A stretch of DNA of 64,000 nucleotides from Azadirachta indica. Taxonomy: Eukaryota; Streptophyta; Magnoliopsida; Sapindales; Meliaceae. Shown here in pieces: positions 47,181 to 58,236 of the stretch. The number at the start of each line of letters is the position of its first letter. The first letter of the stretch is position 1. The notes beneath the pieces are model-generated. The model had not been told where the DNA came from and searched no databases. It saw only the letters and a list, made by a program, of their open reading frames with translations. Location of the stretch: NCBI GenBank assembly GCA_022749755.1, contig CM040453.1, forward strand, positions 16,005,368 through 16,069,367, written 5' to 3'. The translations under genes and the position numbers were made by a program.

Positions 47181-48600
47181 TAAATTAGAAATGTATGCAC
47201 AAAGAATAATGGTTAACATAAATGGACTTTGGAATTCATTGGAATACTGTCAAACTATTAGCAGAGGTTAATTAATATATACTACTTCATTTTCCATATT
47301 AATTAATCACGAATTAATTTAACATTAACATAACTAAGTACAGATTTAAAAATAACGGCTAAGATTCAGAGACTTCCATTTCCTTACTTTCTTTGACATT
47401 TTTTTACCATCCAAACAAGATTAAAAACAAAGCCAGGTTTCACTTTACAAAATCAAGAACAATTCATGATTTTTCAAATTACAAAACCGAGGGGTAAATA
47501 AATATTGTCTAAAATAAAATGAGAAAGAAAATGGACTTTTCCTAGAAATTTATCACTAGCACGGTAAACTAATCTAATTAATACAGGAATTTGATGTATC
47601 TTGTTGTCAAACATGCAAATTCCAAAATCAATTGATTTCATTTAAAAATTTTGGATTAACCTTGCTTGCTTTCGATGTTGGCTAACGTATAAGTCTATAT
47701 ATGTATACATATCTATAATTTCTTTCTTTCTAATTTAGGTATTATTACAATATCCAGTCTAACTTTATATGAGCAGACCTTAACTCTTTTTGTTGTTAAA
47801 CCTGAATATCAAAATCTATTGGTGTTATATTTATATAATTTTGGATAAATAACAACTAAATTTCGTGAAATTGGACCCAGGTTCTCAGTAAACACTAAAA
47901 CACATGTTGAAAGATTTCAAATCTCTATTAACCTCACTCACTAAATTAGGAAGGTTTTTCCTTTTAAGGAAATGGAGTCAAAATGCAATTTGTAACAAGG
48001 AAAATACAGAAGCAACCCAAAGACATAATTCAGAAGATAGAAGCCATAGCAACAAAGCTGATTAATTAGGTAGCAGTTCTTAGCAACTGAAAGCAGTTCC
48101 AGCACAAGCATAACAAGCGGTTCGCAGCAACAAGCAGCAGCAAAAGTAATAGAAATAGGGTGGGATGAGTTTGGGTTTATTTGATGATATCAAGGAGGAG
48201 GTGATGGAAGGAAAATGTGCATGAGTACAAACATTGGTCTAACAAGTCAAAGATTCTTGTTTATTACTCGATGGTAATACCACACTTCATGATTTATCAC
48301 TAGAACAGTAAACTAATCTAATTAATACTGGAACTTGATCTAATATTTAGTATTATCAAATTAACTGAGCATCTCTTCTATCTTGTTAGATTTGAGCTTA
48401 CCTCCCAAGAAGTTATCGTCTCAACCAGCAACCTGCTTCGCTGTGTTGCCATCTATGTAGTAGATTATATACGCCGGTCAAGGATTTCAAATTTTAAATG
48501 AAGATTTTCGTGGCTTCAATTTGTTGTTTCAATTTTCTTCAGCGTTTGGTGATGAAAAAATCGTCAAATTGGGGCAAAATTGAGGAATCGGTTGTTTTAG
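47181..48600. other. MULE internal right region
   Basis: No gene recognised. A stretch at about 48,060-48,150 is rich in AGCAGC/AACAAGC words. AT content is lower near 48,400-48,600, just inside the right terminal repeat, which could be further captured DNA or a promoter. Confidence 0.4.
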
Positions 48601-48604
48601 GTAA

Positions 48605-48740
48605 CGAGGGGTAATTTTGTTCACAAAATTAGAGATAACTATTTTTTAAAACAATTTTCAACTGTGGTCATATCAGAAAATTTAGAGTGAACAGTAAATA
48701 TTTTTGTAAATTTTGCTTTAACTTTTGGGGATTGACACGT
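48605..48740 (-). repeat. right terminal inverted repeat of the MULE
   Basis: Reverse complement of the left end at 33,815-33,960. Its reverse complement reads AAAATTTACAAAAATATTTA, then a GTTTTAAAAAATAG-like word and ACAAAATTACCCCTCG, parallel to the left repeat. Confidence 0.65.
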
Positions 48741-48745
48741 GGTGG

Positions 48746-50577
48746 AAACAAAAATAAAAGGTTGAGATTTAAATTGGATATAAATAAAGGCTGGAGAAAT
48801 GTTATGGTTTATTTATTGTGATCAAAAGGAAAATTTGTTAAGCCACCCAAATGCAATATCGCCGCCTCACAAATGGCTTTGCACTTTCTCCATTCTCGTC
48901 TCATCCACCCCTTCAACAAATCTGAACCCGACGCAGACATCAGTCTCTTCCTCCTCGGCAACGCATTCGATGTCATCACCCCTACCAAGAATCACCGTGG
49001 AGTTTGAATGTCCCATCTCTTTTCATTTCAATCACTGTTAAATCATACTCCGGTACATTTGCTTCCCTCGTCAGCCAATGTGATTTAAAGGCTGAGATTT
49101 AAATTGTATGCAGAAAAATTGATTAAGGGCATACGTATGCACTGTGAATGATTTAACCTATTCCTCTAAAGACCATCTAACCGATTCAAAGTACCAAGAA
49201 TCCAAATTCCAGCTCTGCCAAAAAAAGACACGGGTAGCTTAAAGATTTTAAATATGATTGCATTCCATTCAGTATACTTTTCTATTTCGAAAAACTGAAA
49301 AAATGAAATGTATGGAAAATTAAAAAGAAAAGTGACAAATAAAAAATTCATCCAAAGCAATAACGTTATTGTGTTGGTGTGTTGGACTAGCAAGACAGTT
49401 AAGTTATCACAACTAGACTAAAAGAAAATGTGAGGAGGTAAACCGTATACCATTTCGACTCGGAATGTGAAATTCCAAAGACTATAAATTAACTGAAAAA
49501 GGTATTTCAGCTAAAAAGGTCGTTAGAAAGCATTTCTTGCCTATTTTCAATGCATGTAACTATGAATTCGTGATGGTCTGGAAAACTATAAATTATCTCA
49601 AAGATTAACGCAAATGACCATATATGAATATAAGCAAACAGAAACAATCTTGGATGAATTATTCAACAAATTAAGCAGAAAACATAACAAGAAAAAAAGA
49701 GGAAAATCCGATAACTTACAGCCAATGCTTGGCAAGAGTAACAAATCAATTGTAGCAATTACGACAAAATCACCCCATTTATTAAAAAATAAAAAATAAG
49801 AAAAATTGTACAAACAATCTACCAATTAAAAAAGTTTAGGATATAAATATAAATAAAACTCGAAATCCAAAAAATTGAATTAGAGCAGATCAAAACCAAC
49901 TAGTTCGAGCCAGTTTCATATAGCATTCAATTTTGATTTGTTTCTAAATTTTAAAAAACTAAAAATTTTAATCTATTTTTAATATTGATGCAAAAAACTC
50001 AAACTGTATTGAAAACATTTTTTTATTTATATTTTAGCATTAAAATGACATTATTTTAGAAAAATTGTGAATAAAACAAAGGGATAAAAAAAAAATTAAA
50101 ACCCCAAAGAGGGACCGGACCAGATTGCAACAAATATTTTCAATCTGATTCATATGTAATTAGTTCGGTTTTAATTCACTTCTGAATTATATGCGATTTA
50201 TTTTCAAATCTGAAATTAAAAAATTTAAAAGTTTATTGTCCAGTCTGATTTCAACAATATCAGGATCGAATTGAACCATATTCACCTCTAAGTAAAACGT
50301 ACCAAAAATTGTTCTTTATTAAAATATGCCATCTTCAGTTCAATAAGACTCAAGATCTTTAGTAAAGATAATAACTTTTTAACAAAAGCAAGAAACAAAA
50401 GATGAAACGAAAAAGAATCAAGACTTGCTACTCCAATCTCTCAACTATGGATATCGTTTAACTACAAAACAAAAACAGTAAGAAGCAAGGTCTAGGTTTT
50501 TCCTGAGTAAAATTTTTTTATTTCCGTCCAAAACCTTTTCACTCTTCCAAAACAGACAATGTATATGATTCAATCAA
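48746..50577. other. interval between MULE and F-box segment
   Basis: No secure gene. An open frame at 48,799-49,041 (+, 80 codons) is G/C-richer than its surroundings and ends in ordinary AT-rich DNA; it could be a host exon fragment, but I do not recognise it. A 70-bp word at 49,101-49,171 recurs at 55,437-55,507. At 49,850-50,290 there is TTCGGTT/GAACC-rich dispersed repeat material. Confidence 0.4.
49101..49171. repeat. 70-bp segment shared with 55,437-55,507
   Basis: Both copies contain GAAAAATTGATTAAGGGCAT and TGTGAATGATTTAACCTATT followed by CCTCTAAAG, with only a few mismatches, then diverge abruptly. At 55.5 kb the word leads straight into the upstream flank of the dead B3 peptide gene. 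Confidence 0.75.
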
Positions 50578-50826
50578 CTACTCTTTAACAACATGAAAAT
50601 GTCCAAGAAAGTGTTCAACTGGGTAATCATCTTTCACTTTTCCAAAAGAGACAATATCATTAATTAACCAACTGCAATATGTTTCATTCAATAATGGTAT
50701 AATTTTCATACTGAAAAATTCACAGTCAGTAAATCCAAGTCCAACCAACCATTTTCCTTGACGCATATTCTTCAGATGGATAAGATTCTGGGTAAAAGTA
50801 AATACACCCATTCCTTCAGTCTGCAA
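50578..50826 (-). CDS. open frame, unknown; possible exon
   Basis: 82 codons, MQTEGMGVFTFTQNLIHLKN and onward to GHFHVVKE, well mixed in residues and less AT-biased than its surroundings. It lies just downstream of the F-box gene on the same strand. A short, damaged piece of the same DNA (AACATGAAAATG.CCAAGAAA) occurs at about 61,313-61,336 downstream of the F-box duplicate, so it belongs to the duplicated segment. It could be a small gene, a terminal exon or a relic. No family recognised. Confidence 0.3.
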   Translation of the reverse strand: MQTEGMGVFTFTQNLIHLKNMRQGKWLVGLGFTDCEFFSMKIIPLLNETYCSWLINDIVSFGKVKDDYPVEHFLGHFHVVKE

Positions 50827-51004
50827 AAGAAAAAAATAATCTGAACTAATTGCTATATTTTAATTTAGAACCATTGACTTTAGTTTTTGGGCATTAAGTT
50901 TCTTTCAACGGCACCGTATCTGGAAACCGGCTAATAAAGGTATAACCCCAAAAAAAAAAAATATTATTAATGCAGTAATTACAAATTTTAGATAGATAGA
51001 AAAG

Positions 51005-52444
51005 CTATAACAAAATGTTTGGGGAGAACCAATTCATACGACAATGAACTGATTGATTTGTGCAAGGAAAAGTTCGTTCAATCCTCCCATCTTCAAGGTA
51101 GAAGACGCCTGATTCACGATACACATATGGCTCGTAATCAGTATAAACATTATAATTCAAATTACCCAAAAAGAAAATGCAGTTCTTGAACCCAATATGG
51201 ATATCTGTTGCTGTAACACATAATGAACTTGATTGTGTCACAAATAGTATCCGGTCTCCCAAATTATTTAATCTAGTTCGTCTCATGCTGTCAATTGAAT
51301 GATCAATCTTGAATATCACAAATCTATTAGCTTTTGAGTACTCAAATGCGCTGCCATTATCATCGTCGGCAGCATTCTGTTCTTGATTATGATCATCATC
51401 ATCATCATCATCATCTCCTAATGAAGTCTCAATTTCATTGTCTGTTTTATGAACAATCAACAATTCACCATCCGACTCTACCAAATATGAGTCCACCGTA
51501 GCGTCCTTAGTGATCATAACGTCTACAGGAACCGAAATGTTTTTAGTAATCCAAATTACTCCAGATTCATCTTCAGGATTCGAGAAAACTGCAGGACTAT
51601 CACTATCATATATGCTGTGAAAATCATCGCGTATTAATTTAACAATTACGTCATTATGATGATCATCTCCTATCTTGACAGTATGAGTTGCAAAAGCGGT
51701 TCCCGCGGAGGTCAAAACGTGCAATTCTCCATTGTAGAATAAGATATCTAAAGCAAGCACTTTATCATCTTGTTCCCATATTTCCTCCAAGACGACGGTC
51801 CATCTCTTGTCTCCTGGTTTGCACACTGCCAATGTCGTATCCACGTCGAAAGTTGCTGCCACTATGCAGTTCGGAGCATCGACAGATGATAATTCAACCT
51901 TATCAACGAACTCAGCAACATTATTAGATTGTTTCATACCATCCAGAAAATCTTCGAAAGATGGAAGATTTTTTAAAGGAGGAAGTGGAAATTGGATTCC
52001 TGAAATTGGATTGTAAAGAGAAATCTTCGGGTTGAATTTGGAACCATTGACTATCGCAAGCCAACCTTTAGAAGATCCACAACACCACCCCCCTTGTAAA
52101 TTCTTGGGAAGCTTGAAATTATAAAATCTGCCTTCAAACAAGTCATAGAATCTCAATAAACTGGAGTTAACTCCGTCCAGAGGAAGCGTCAACCAAGCGG
52201 CTTTGGTTCTGTTAGGGAAATTGCTTTCTCTGATATTTAAACTCCAAGATTTGCAAACAAGAGACATACGAACGCAGTCTGCTAAGCTTATTTGCTGTAA
52301 AATTTTCATCAATATGTCTGAGGGAAGTTGGTCCCAACATCCATATTCATTCCTATCTTCTTTACCTTTCTCCTCATTATCTCTAGTTTTACGAAGACGC
52401 AAGAATACGGTCTTCAGCAAATATGAAGAAATCCTCGAAAACAT
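51005..52444 (-). CDS. F-box protein with DUF295 (KIB-like) domain
   Basis: Single exon, 479 aa. The F-box lies at residues 36-75 (WDQLPSDILMKILQQISLAD, then CVRMSLVCKSW), which would dock onto SKP1 in an SCF ubiquitin ligase. The rest is the DUF295 repeat fold: SSKGWLAIVNG, ISLYNPISGIQFPLPPL, a DSYLVESDGELLIVHKT block, and the C-terminal FVIFKIDHSIDSMRRTRLNN with SLCVTATDIHIGFKNCIFF. An acidic run of eight Asp sits near residue 350, encoded by an ATC/GAT microsatellite. In Arabidopsis the related KIB1-4 proteins target brassinosteroid-pathway kinases, but this family is large and fast-evolving, so the substrate is unknown. Length and both domains are complete. A frameshifted duplicate lies at 61,559-62,990. 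Confidence 0.9.
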   Translation of the reverse strand: MFSRISSYLLKTVFLRLRKTRDNEEKGKEDRNEYGCWDQLPSDILMKILQQISLADCVRMSLVCKSWSLNIRESNFPNRTKAAWLTLPLDGVNSSLLRFYDLFEGRFYNFKLPKNLQGGWCCGSSKGWLAIVNGSKFNPKISLYNPISGIQFPLPPLKNLPSFEDFLDGMKQSNNVAEFVDKVELSSVDAPNCIVAATFDVDTTLAVCKPGDKRWTVVLEEIWEQDDKVLALDILFYNGELHVLTSAGTAFATHTVKIGDDHHNDVIVKLIRDDFHSIYDSDSPAVFSNPEDESGVIWITKNISVPVDVMITKDATVDSYLVESDGELLIVHKTDNEIETSLGDDDDDDDDHNQEQNAADDDNGSAFEYSKANRFVIFKIDHSIDSMRRTRLNNLGDRILFVTQSSSLCVTATDIHIGFKNCIFFLGNLNYNVYTDYEPYVYRESGVFYLEDGRIERTFPCTNQSVHCRMNWFSPNILL

Positions 52445-54110
52445 ATTCAGAGCAGAATCAATCCTGAAAACTAATTTAAGGGAGAATATGCAAGGGTTTT
52501 ATATGTATATATATAAGGCTTCTGTGTTCTGGTATAGGATTCCTAGTAAGAAGAGATCTTTTTTATCAATAACTAGTTAGAATAGGAATTGGATTCTCTT
52601 GTTTTCTAGTAACATTGTGACACATGGGATTTTACATTATACATATGTACGTATGTGTATATATATATATAAATATGTATGTATATTTATATATGTATAT
52701 ATACATATAATGTGTAATTTGTATGTTTATTTAGGATAAAAAGGATTTTAATTAAGAAATATATTATTAATAATAAGAATTATTTATAATATATTGATAA
52801 TTAAAATTTTATTAATATATTATATAACCAAAATATAAATTTATTTATTTTAGAATATATTATATTAATTCTAAAATTGATCAATTAAAAATTTTAATAA
52901 AATAAATTATAAATAAATATTAATTTATTAATATAATATAATGCTTATCACTTATTATAATTTACATAAAAAATTTATATATAGTTGAAATAGATATAAT
53001 AGAATGAAATAAAATATATTATTTATGAAATAAATAATTTACAGTATATTAATAAATATATATTATGAATATACTAAAAAAATAATATTAATTATTATCT
53101 ATTTTTAATATTTTTTAATGAATATGTTATAGTCTTTCAATTTTAAAAATTTAATAATTTTTTTTGTTAATTTTGTGATATTTTAAAATATATTATTGGT
53201 TTTATGAATTCATTCATTTATTATTTAAGTTGAAAGCTGAAATAAACTATAACGTACGAAGAATTTTCACTTTGACTTGAAAATTTAGGTTGGAAGGTAG
53301 TAATTCAAATATTTACCTTTAGGCTTTTTGCCAACACTGTTATAGTCAAAAGTCAATACTCTAAGGTTAATTTGATTATTTCAAAGAGATCAGTTATTTT
53401 TAAAACTTGATTAAATAATTTTTTAAAATGAAAATATATTTATGGCTAATATATTTCTACTTAATTTAATAAACATCAAGTCGACCGTCCAATTAATAGA
53501 TACGTACAAGAAATTGTAGGTAAAAGATGCCAATTTGAGTTATTATCTTATATGACAAGCGAATACAATATAATTTTAAATCAATACAAATATGAACTCA
53601 TTTATTGGTTTATATGATTAGATACGATTAATTATAAGTTATAATTATGTCATGACACATATAAACATGACTAACTACGTAATTGAACTTTAATTTGATT
53701 AGTTTAATTTCAATATATCATAAAATTTTAGTTTAAAATAAAATATATTATTATTTAAAAATAACAACAGAAAAGCCAAAATCCATGTACAATAATAATG
53801 GAAAAAAAGACAAAGTGTCGAAAAACGGCGTCGTTGCATCACCTGAAGCCGTTTTCCTCGAGTATTTCTCAAAGAAGAGAGAGGGAAAACTGCGTGACAC
53901 GACGCCGTTTTCCTTGCTCTCTTGCACAAAGAAAATAGAGGGAAAACTCGTTCTTTATAGAATTCTTCTTCTCTATCTCAAAGCATACTCATTTTTTTAC
54001 AGAATTGATAACAGAGAGAAAAGAAAAAAAAAAAAAACTGTTTGCCGTAGTTAAGCATACTTTGAAAAAGGTTAGGGTAAAGATTCCGACTCAGAGACGG
54101 GTGAGGAAGT
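52445..54110. other. F-box upstream region and AT-rich DNA
   Basis: The first 300 bp are the F-box promoter, conserved in the duplicate. 52,760-53,780 is extremely AT-rich with no gene. At 53,821-53,910 two CG-rich words, ACGGCGTCGTT and ACGACGCCGTTT, face each other about 70 bp apart, followed by a purine-rich stretch; this looks like a promoter remnant. Confidence 0.45.
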
Positions 54111-54410
54111 ATGTATGAAAATTACTGAAGCAATCGAAGAAATGAAGAAGAACTCCATGTGTCAGCAGAGTCACCAAAGTATTCGCCAAGGTGATATTGT
54201 TTCTATTCATGGTCATTTTGGCTATAGTCTTTGTTTCTGTTGTTTTTCTCTAGTTAAACAGTCTACAGAGTTCACAGTAGCACGTTCGATTCTATTTCGT
54301 TTCTTTGTTCTTTTGTTTCTTGCTTGGAGGTCTTGGTCTAAAAAAGCACATTTTTGGTAAGTTCTGCTCGTAAAATTTGTTTATAAAGTCTATTAAATGA
54401 TACTTTGTTT
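54110..54410 (+). other. transcribed-looking duplicated segment, no product recognised
   Basis: An open frame (54,115-54,360, from MKITEAIEEMKKNSMCQQSH) ends near a donor-like TTTTTGGTAAGT. The duplicate at 63,340-63,600 is about 90% alike and also ends at a donor-like CAGGTAAAT. The spliced-exon look and the conservation suggest a 5' exon or UTR of an old gene, perhaps the one whose kinase-like exon survives at 55,129. No domain recognised. Confidence 0.3.
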
Positions 54411-55128
54411 GTATAATTGATGATTTTCATGTTTCTTTATAGATGGGATGATTAGGTTATAATTCCTACGATTGTTTTTCGTTGCAAGGTAGTTGATTGT
54501 CCCTTTTCTTGTCATGTTTTTCATGCTTTTTTAGTACTTCATCCAAGATTTTCTCTATTTGGATAACTAGTGTGAATCTTTGTCATAGTAATTTTTTATT
54601 TTCTCTATTTAGATAACTGACGTGAATTAGTCTAAATTTAGTCATTTTTTAATGTATTTTGTCTATGTTTAGTATTATAGCATTCTGCTATAATTTGTGT
54701 TGTAGGGTCATCACTGATAGTAAAATACACAGTTTTCGCACTGTTCTCTTGAATTTTTCAAGTCGAATGGGTATCTTGAATGGAATGCAATCATATTTAT
54801 GATATTTCGGCTAACCGTGTCTTTTATTTGTAGCGCCTAAATTTGAGTTCTAATGATACGTTGAATGAGTTTTTTACGTTGGTAAGTTATATAATGTAAT
54901 TTAAAAGCATGTTCTTATTCATAACTGATTCAAGATGAATCGACAATCTTGTTAAATGGTTTGTTAAATATCAAGAATTAATCCGTTTTGCTTGTGGCCA
55001 TCGTTTCATTGGCCGTACATTGTTCATGAACAGTTTGTATGAGTAACACTCTGAGATTTCTGTATTTTGGCCCATCTTGGACAAGATACAAGCACTGAGA
55101 TTAATTTTCTTGCCATTAATGTATGCAG

Positions 55129-55296
55129 GCTCTTGATATGATAAAGGGAAAAACTCTCGCTCTCTTCGTGGATTGATATCTGGAAGGAAAGTTGTCTACT
55201 GAACAAGTAACAGAAGCTGTTGATCTTGTCTCTGAATGTTTGCGATATGATCTTAGGGAGTGGCCTAGTACGAGTGACCTCGTTATGACACTTTAA
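55129..55296 (+). pseudogene. fragment resembling last kinase exon of a BSK
   Basis: Directly after an intact acceptor (TATGCAG) the frame reads ALDMIKGKTLALFVD, a stop, YLEGKLSTEQVTEAVDLVSE, then CLRYDLREWPSTSDLVMTL and a stop. Brassinosteroid-signalling kinases have a matching ALDLIRGKN...D..LEG..S...AT.LV.LAS.CLQYE.RERP....L exon. Here Asp-stop and ERP to EWP changes, and the absence of other kinase exons, mark a dead fragment. Confidence 0.6.
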
Positions 55297-55499
55297 AGCA
55301 ACCTTAATGTAAGAAATTGGTCTTTTTTTTCTGATGATTCTTTTTTCTAATCATCAGTCTAACCTTCTTTCACTAGTGAGGCAGTTGCGTTTTGGATATG
55401 TGATTTCGTTTTCTCTGTTGTGACCAAAATTGATTAAAATTGTATACAGAAAAATTGATTAAGGGCATACATACGCGCTGTGAATGATTTAACCTATTC

Positions 55500-55843
55500 C
55501 TCTAAAGGCCTTTCAGCTCAAGAGAGATGAAGTTGAAACATTTCAATTGACTGGATTATAAAGGATTATTATTCTAATTTATTCTACCAAATAAGGGCTT
55601 GAAGACAAATTTAATGTGTGTGTGGACCAAACGAATAAAAATAAAAGAAAAAAGAAGTAAGAAAACTGAACAATAGGACTCCCCCTTTCTAGTGGCTACT
55701 TATGCTAAATGTAATATATATTTAAAATATTTATAAAAAAATAGAATAAGCAAAGTAAGATTTAAGAAATTTATAAGTATAACCATAACCCAACTGAAAG
55801 AAATTGGGTCAAAAAGACTTTTCAAAAGGAAAAAAAAAAAGAA

Positions 55844-55850
<7 letters not shown>
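55500..55850 (+). repeat. relic of the B-type peptide upstream flank
   Basis: Matches 26,658-27,060 and 30,970-31,400 (GCCTTTCAGCTCAAGAGAGA, GGATTATAAAGGATTATTAT, ATAAGGGCTTGAA, CTTTTCAAAAGGAAAAAA). It is the distal promoter flank of the dead peptide gene at 58,237, now separated from it by two insertions. A GA run follows at 55,860-55,880. Confidence 0.8.
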
Positions 55851-55882
<32 letters not shown>

Positions 55883-55884
55883 TT

Positions 55885-56965
55885 TACAGATATTCTATGA
55901 TGTTTGGAAAAAAACAGATATCCTTGATGTTTGGTTAAATAGATAAATACCCCTTAAATTACTATGTAAACACGAAAAATAATTATCTTTTCCTTATATA
56001 TTTAGAAAACATATTAATTGATCATTTTAATCCAATTATTAATACATAATAACTAATATATCTTAATGATTTTTTTTTTATAATTATATATTCAAATATC
56101 TTTTATAATTAATCTCTAAATTATTATTAATATTTTAAATAATTTTATTATCATTATATTAATATATAATACAATCAACTAAAATAAATTTCAAATAATA
56201 TTTAAATGATATAAACTATATTATTTATATTTTGAGAATATTTTGATAAATAAATATGTCATATTGAATAATTAGAATTTATATATCAAAAATATTATAA
56301 ATAATATATTCATGAAATTCAAATATTAGTTTGGATTTATTTAATTGTTTTTATAATTTATAATTTTTAGAACAATTATATAATTTATACATAATTTTAT
56401 TAATTTATAAATAAAATAACTTAAATAATTTATGGAATTTATAACCAAATTTTCTTAATTTATAACACAATCAATTAAAATAAAATTCAAATAAAATTTG
56501 AATTATATGAATTATATTATTTATAATTTTGAGAATATTTATATAATTTATACGTAACTCTATTAATTTATAAATAAAATAATTTGAATAATTAATATAA
56601 TTTACAATCACATATTTCAAAAAATATTGAATATTATTAATATAGTGATAATAAAATTATTGAAAATATTAATAATAATTTATAGAGTAATTATCAAAAA
56701 TATTTGAATACATAATTATCCAAAAGTTAAATCATGAGGGTATATTGGCTATTATGTATTAATAATTTGATTAAAATGGCCAATTAATATGCCTCCTAAA
56801 TATATAAGGTTAAAATAGTTATTTTTATAATTGCATACTAATTCAGGGTTTATCTATCTATTTGGCCAAATATGAAGGAGGTATCTATTTTTTTTTTCAA
56901 ATACTAGGAGGTATCTATCGATTACCCAAAACATTAAAGGGCATTTGTTAATTTTCCTATCTATA
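55885..56965. mobile_element. 1.1-kb foldback-type element
   Basis: Long imperfect inverted repeat with no coding capacity. The left arm contains GATGTTTGGTTAAATAGATA; the right arm carries its inverse around TATCTATTTGGCCAAATATG. Farther in, CAATTATTAATACATAATAA on the left pairs with TTATGTATTAATAATTTGAT on the right. Its terminal words resemble those of the truncated element at 29,300. It inserted into the upstream flank of the B3 peptide gene. Confidence 0.6.
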
Positions 56966-57013
56966 TATATATTTATTTATTGAATCATCAGTTTAATTAT
57001 TTTCAATAATATT

Positions 57014-57603
57014 TGTTGGATGACTATTCCTTAGTGTCCACGTAAGATCCATTGATGGTGACATGTTAGCAATTTTCCTTCCTAAAAAGCTCAAATAATC
57101 TATTGCGCGTGAAGAATGGTCAATTATCCTTGATATCATTGAGAGAGTCACCCACTACGGTAATATTAGGATAGTCATCACGATAATGAGAAAATTTTGG
57201 ACACTTTGCCTAAACCATGAGATAAGAACGGCTTAAGTTGCAAAGTGGGTCCCAATGTGCTGCAGAAGGATTTGACAATATTGGAAATAGCAAGATTGGG
57301 ACCCACAGCTAAAATGCATGATTGTAGCCTAATAATTCAAGTCCCAACGTATAAAATTGTAAAATAAGCCAATAACGAAGCATCACCAGTGAAAAAAGGG
57401 CCACGCTAGTGGAGAGAAGTCTATTTTCACAAGGAAAATAGCAAGAATGCGTAAAAAGAAAAGGATAAGTGGCGTCTGAATTTGGCTATAATCTACACAG
57501 TGGTTATATGATAAAGATCTTTTTTTAAGGGGAATTTATATTTCCTGTCACCTATATAAACCCTAGGTTTTCCCCATGAAAGGGGTTGGATTCTTTTTAC
57601 TAA

Positions 57604-57683
<80 letters not shown>

Positions 57684-58090
57684 TAACATTTTTGTACTTA
57701 AAAAATTATTGTTGCTATTGTTATTAATCTTTGAAAATTAGTTTTCAAATATATCTTATTCTAACTTGAGCGTCGAAGGAGTCCGCCAGTAACACCACCG
57801 GGGCTCACTTTGGTTATGCAGGTATTTGCTACCACAATGGAATGATGGAGAAAATGAGCAACCTCGGTATAATCTGGTGCTACTTCGGCGTGAGAATTAT
57901 GTGACCTCAGCAAAACAACCACCTCGGTAGATGTAGAATTTAACTTGGTAGAAGAGCAAGATATCTTCTTGGTGAAGTTATCAAGTATCATGAATGTGTT
58001 TCTCATATAATTGATAAGTTTTGAATGTTAACTGAGATCTTTCTCCTCATTAAGCCTACGTGGCAATGAGAGAGAATTTTGATATTAACA
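57014..58090. mobile_element. solo LTR, 1,077 bp, with 5-bp target duplication
   Basis: It starts TGTTGG and ends TTAACA, so the termini are a perfect TGTT/AACA pair. ATATT stands on both sides (57,009-57,013 and 58,091-58,095). The B1 flank shows the empty site: CCAATAATATCATTATTCAT. A TATA box (CCTATATAAACC, about 57,551) and a long CT run lie inside, as in many LTR promoters. No internal retrotransposon genes are present, so this is what is left after recombination between two LTRs. Confidence 0.85.
57606..57676. repeat. (CT)n microsatellite, about 35 units
   Basis: Nearly perfect CT/TC run inside the solo LTR, downstream of its TATA box and likely within its transcript leader. Confidence 0.95.
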
Positions 58091-58236
58091 ATATTATTAT
58101 TCATTCCTATTTTACAATGGTAACAAATAAAATTTTTGACCTAATCATCGTCACTGTATAAACATATACAGTCTCCCATCCCCTCTTGTAATTAAAATAA
58201 GAATCCTCAGCAAAAATTTAAAAAAAAAAAAAAATC

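Larger units (their letters stand above)
33810..48745. mobile_element. ~15-kb decayed Mutator-like element with Ulp1 gene
   Basis: Matching inverted regions at 33,815-33,960 and 48,605-48,740 bound this segment; both end inward with AAAATTACCCCTC (reverse complement on the right). Inside are a broken MULE transposase on the plus strand, a broken DUF1985/Ulp1 protease gene on the minus strand, a 104-bp tandem array between them, and fragments resembling host receptor-kinase genes in the right half. Mutator-like elements that carry Ulp1-type proteases are known in plants (the Kaonashi group of Arabidopsis and related elements). A 9-bp target duplication could not be identified by eye, so the exact ends are uncertain by some tens of bases. 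All genes in it contain stops or frameshifts. Confidence 0.7.
50580..54700. repeat. segmental duplication around F-box gene, copy 1
   Basis: Matches 61,310-63,900 in the same order and orientation: 3' flank (ACGGCACCGTAT.TGGAAACCGGCTAATAAAG), F-box gene, its upstream region to about 52,760, then 54,110-54,700. About 1.35 kb present here (52,760-54,110) is absent from the second copy. Confidence 0.8.

Noticed and set aside
51688..52580. Plus-strand frames across the F-box gene
   Set aside because: They are antisense shadows, and the same frames recur over the duplicate.
57014..58090. Possible protein-coding gene in the minus frame at 57,761-58,006
   Set aside because: It lies inside the solo LTR and has no motif; the LTR structure with target duplication explains the segment.
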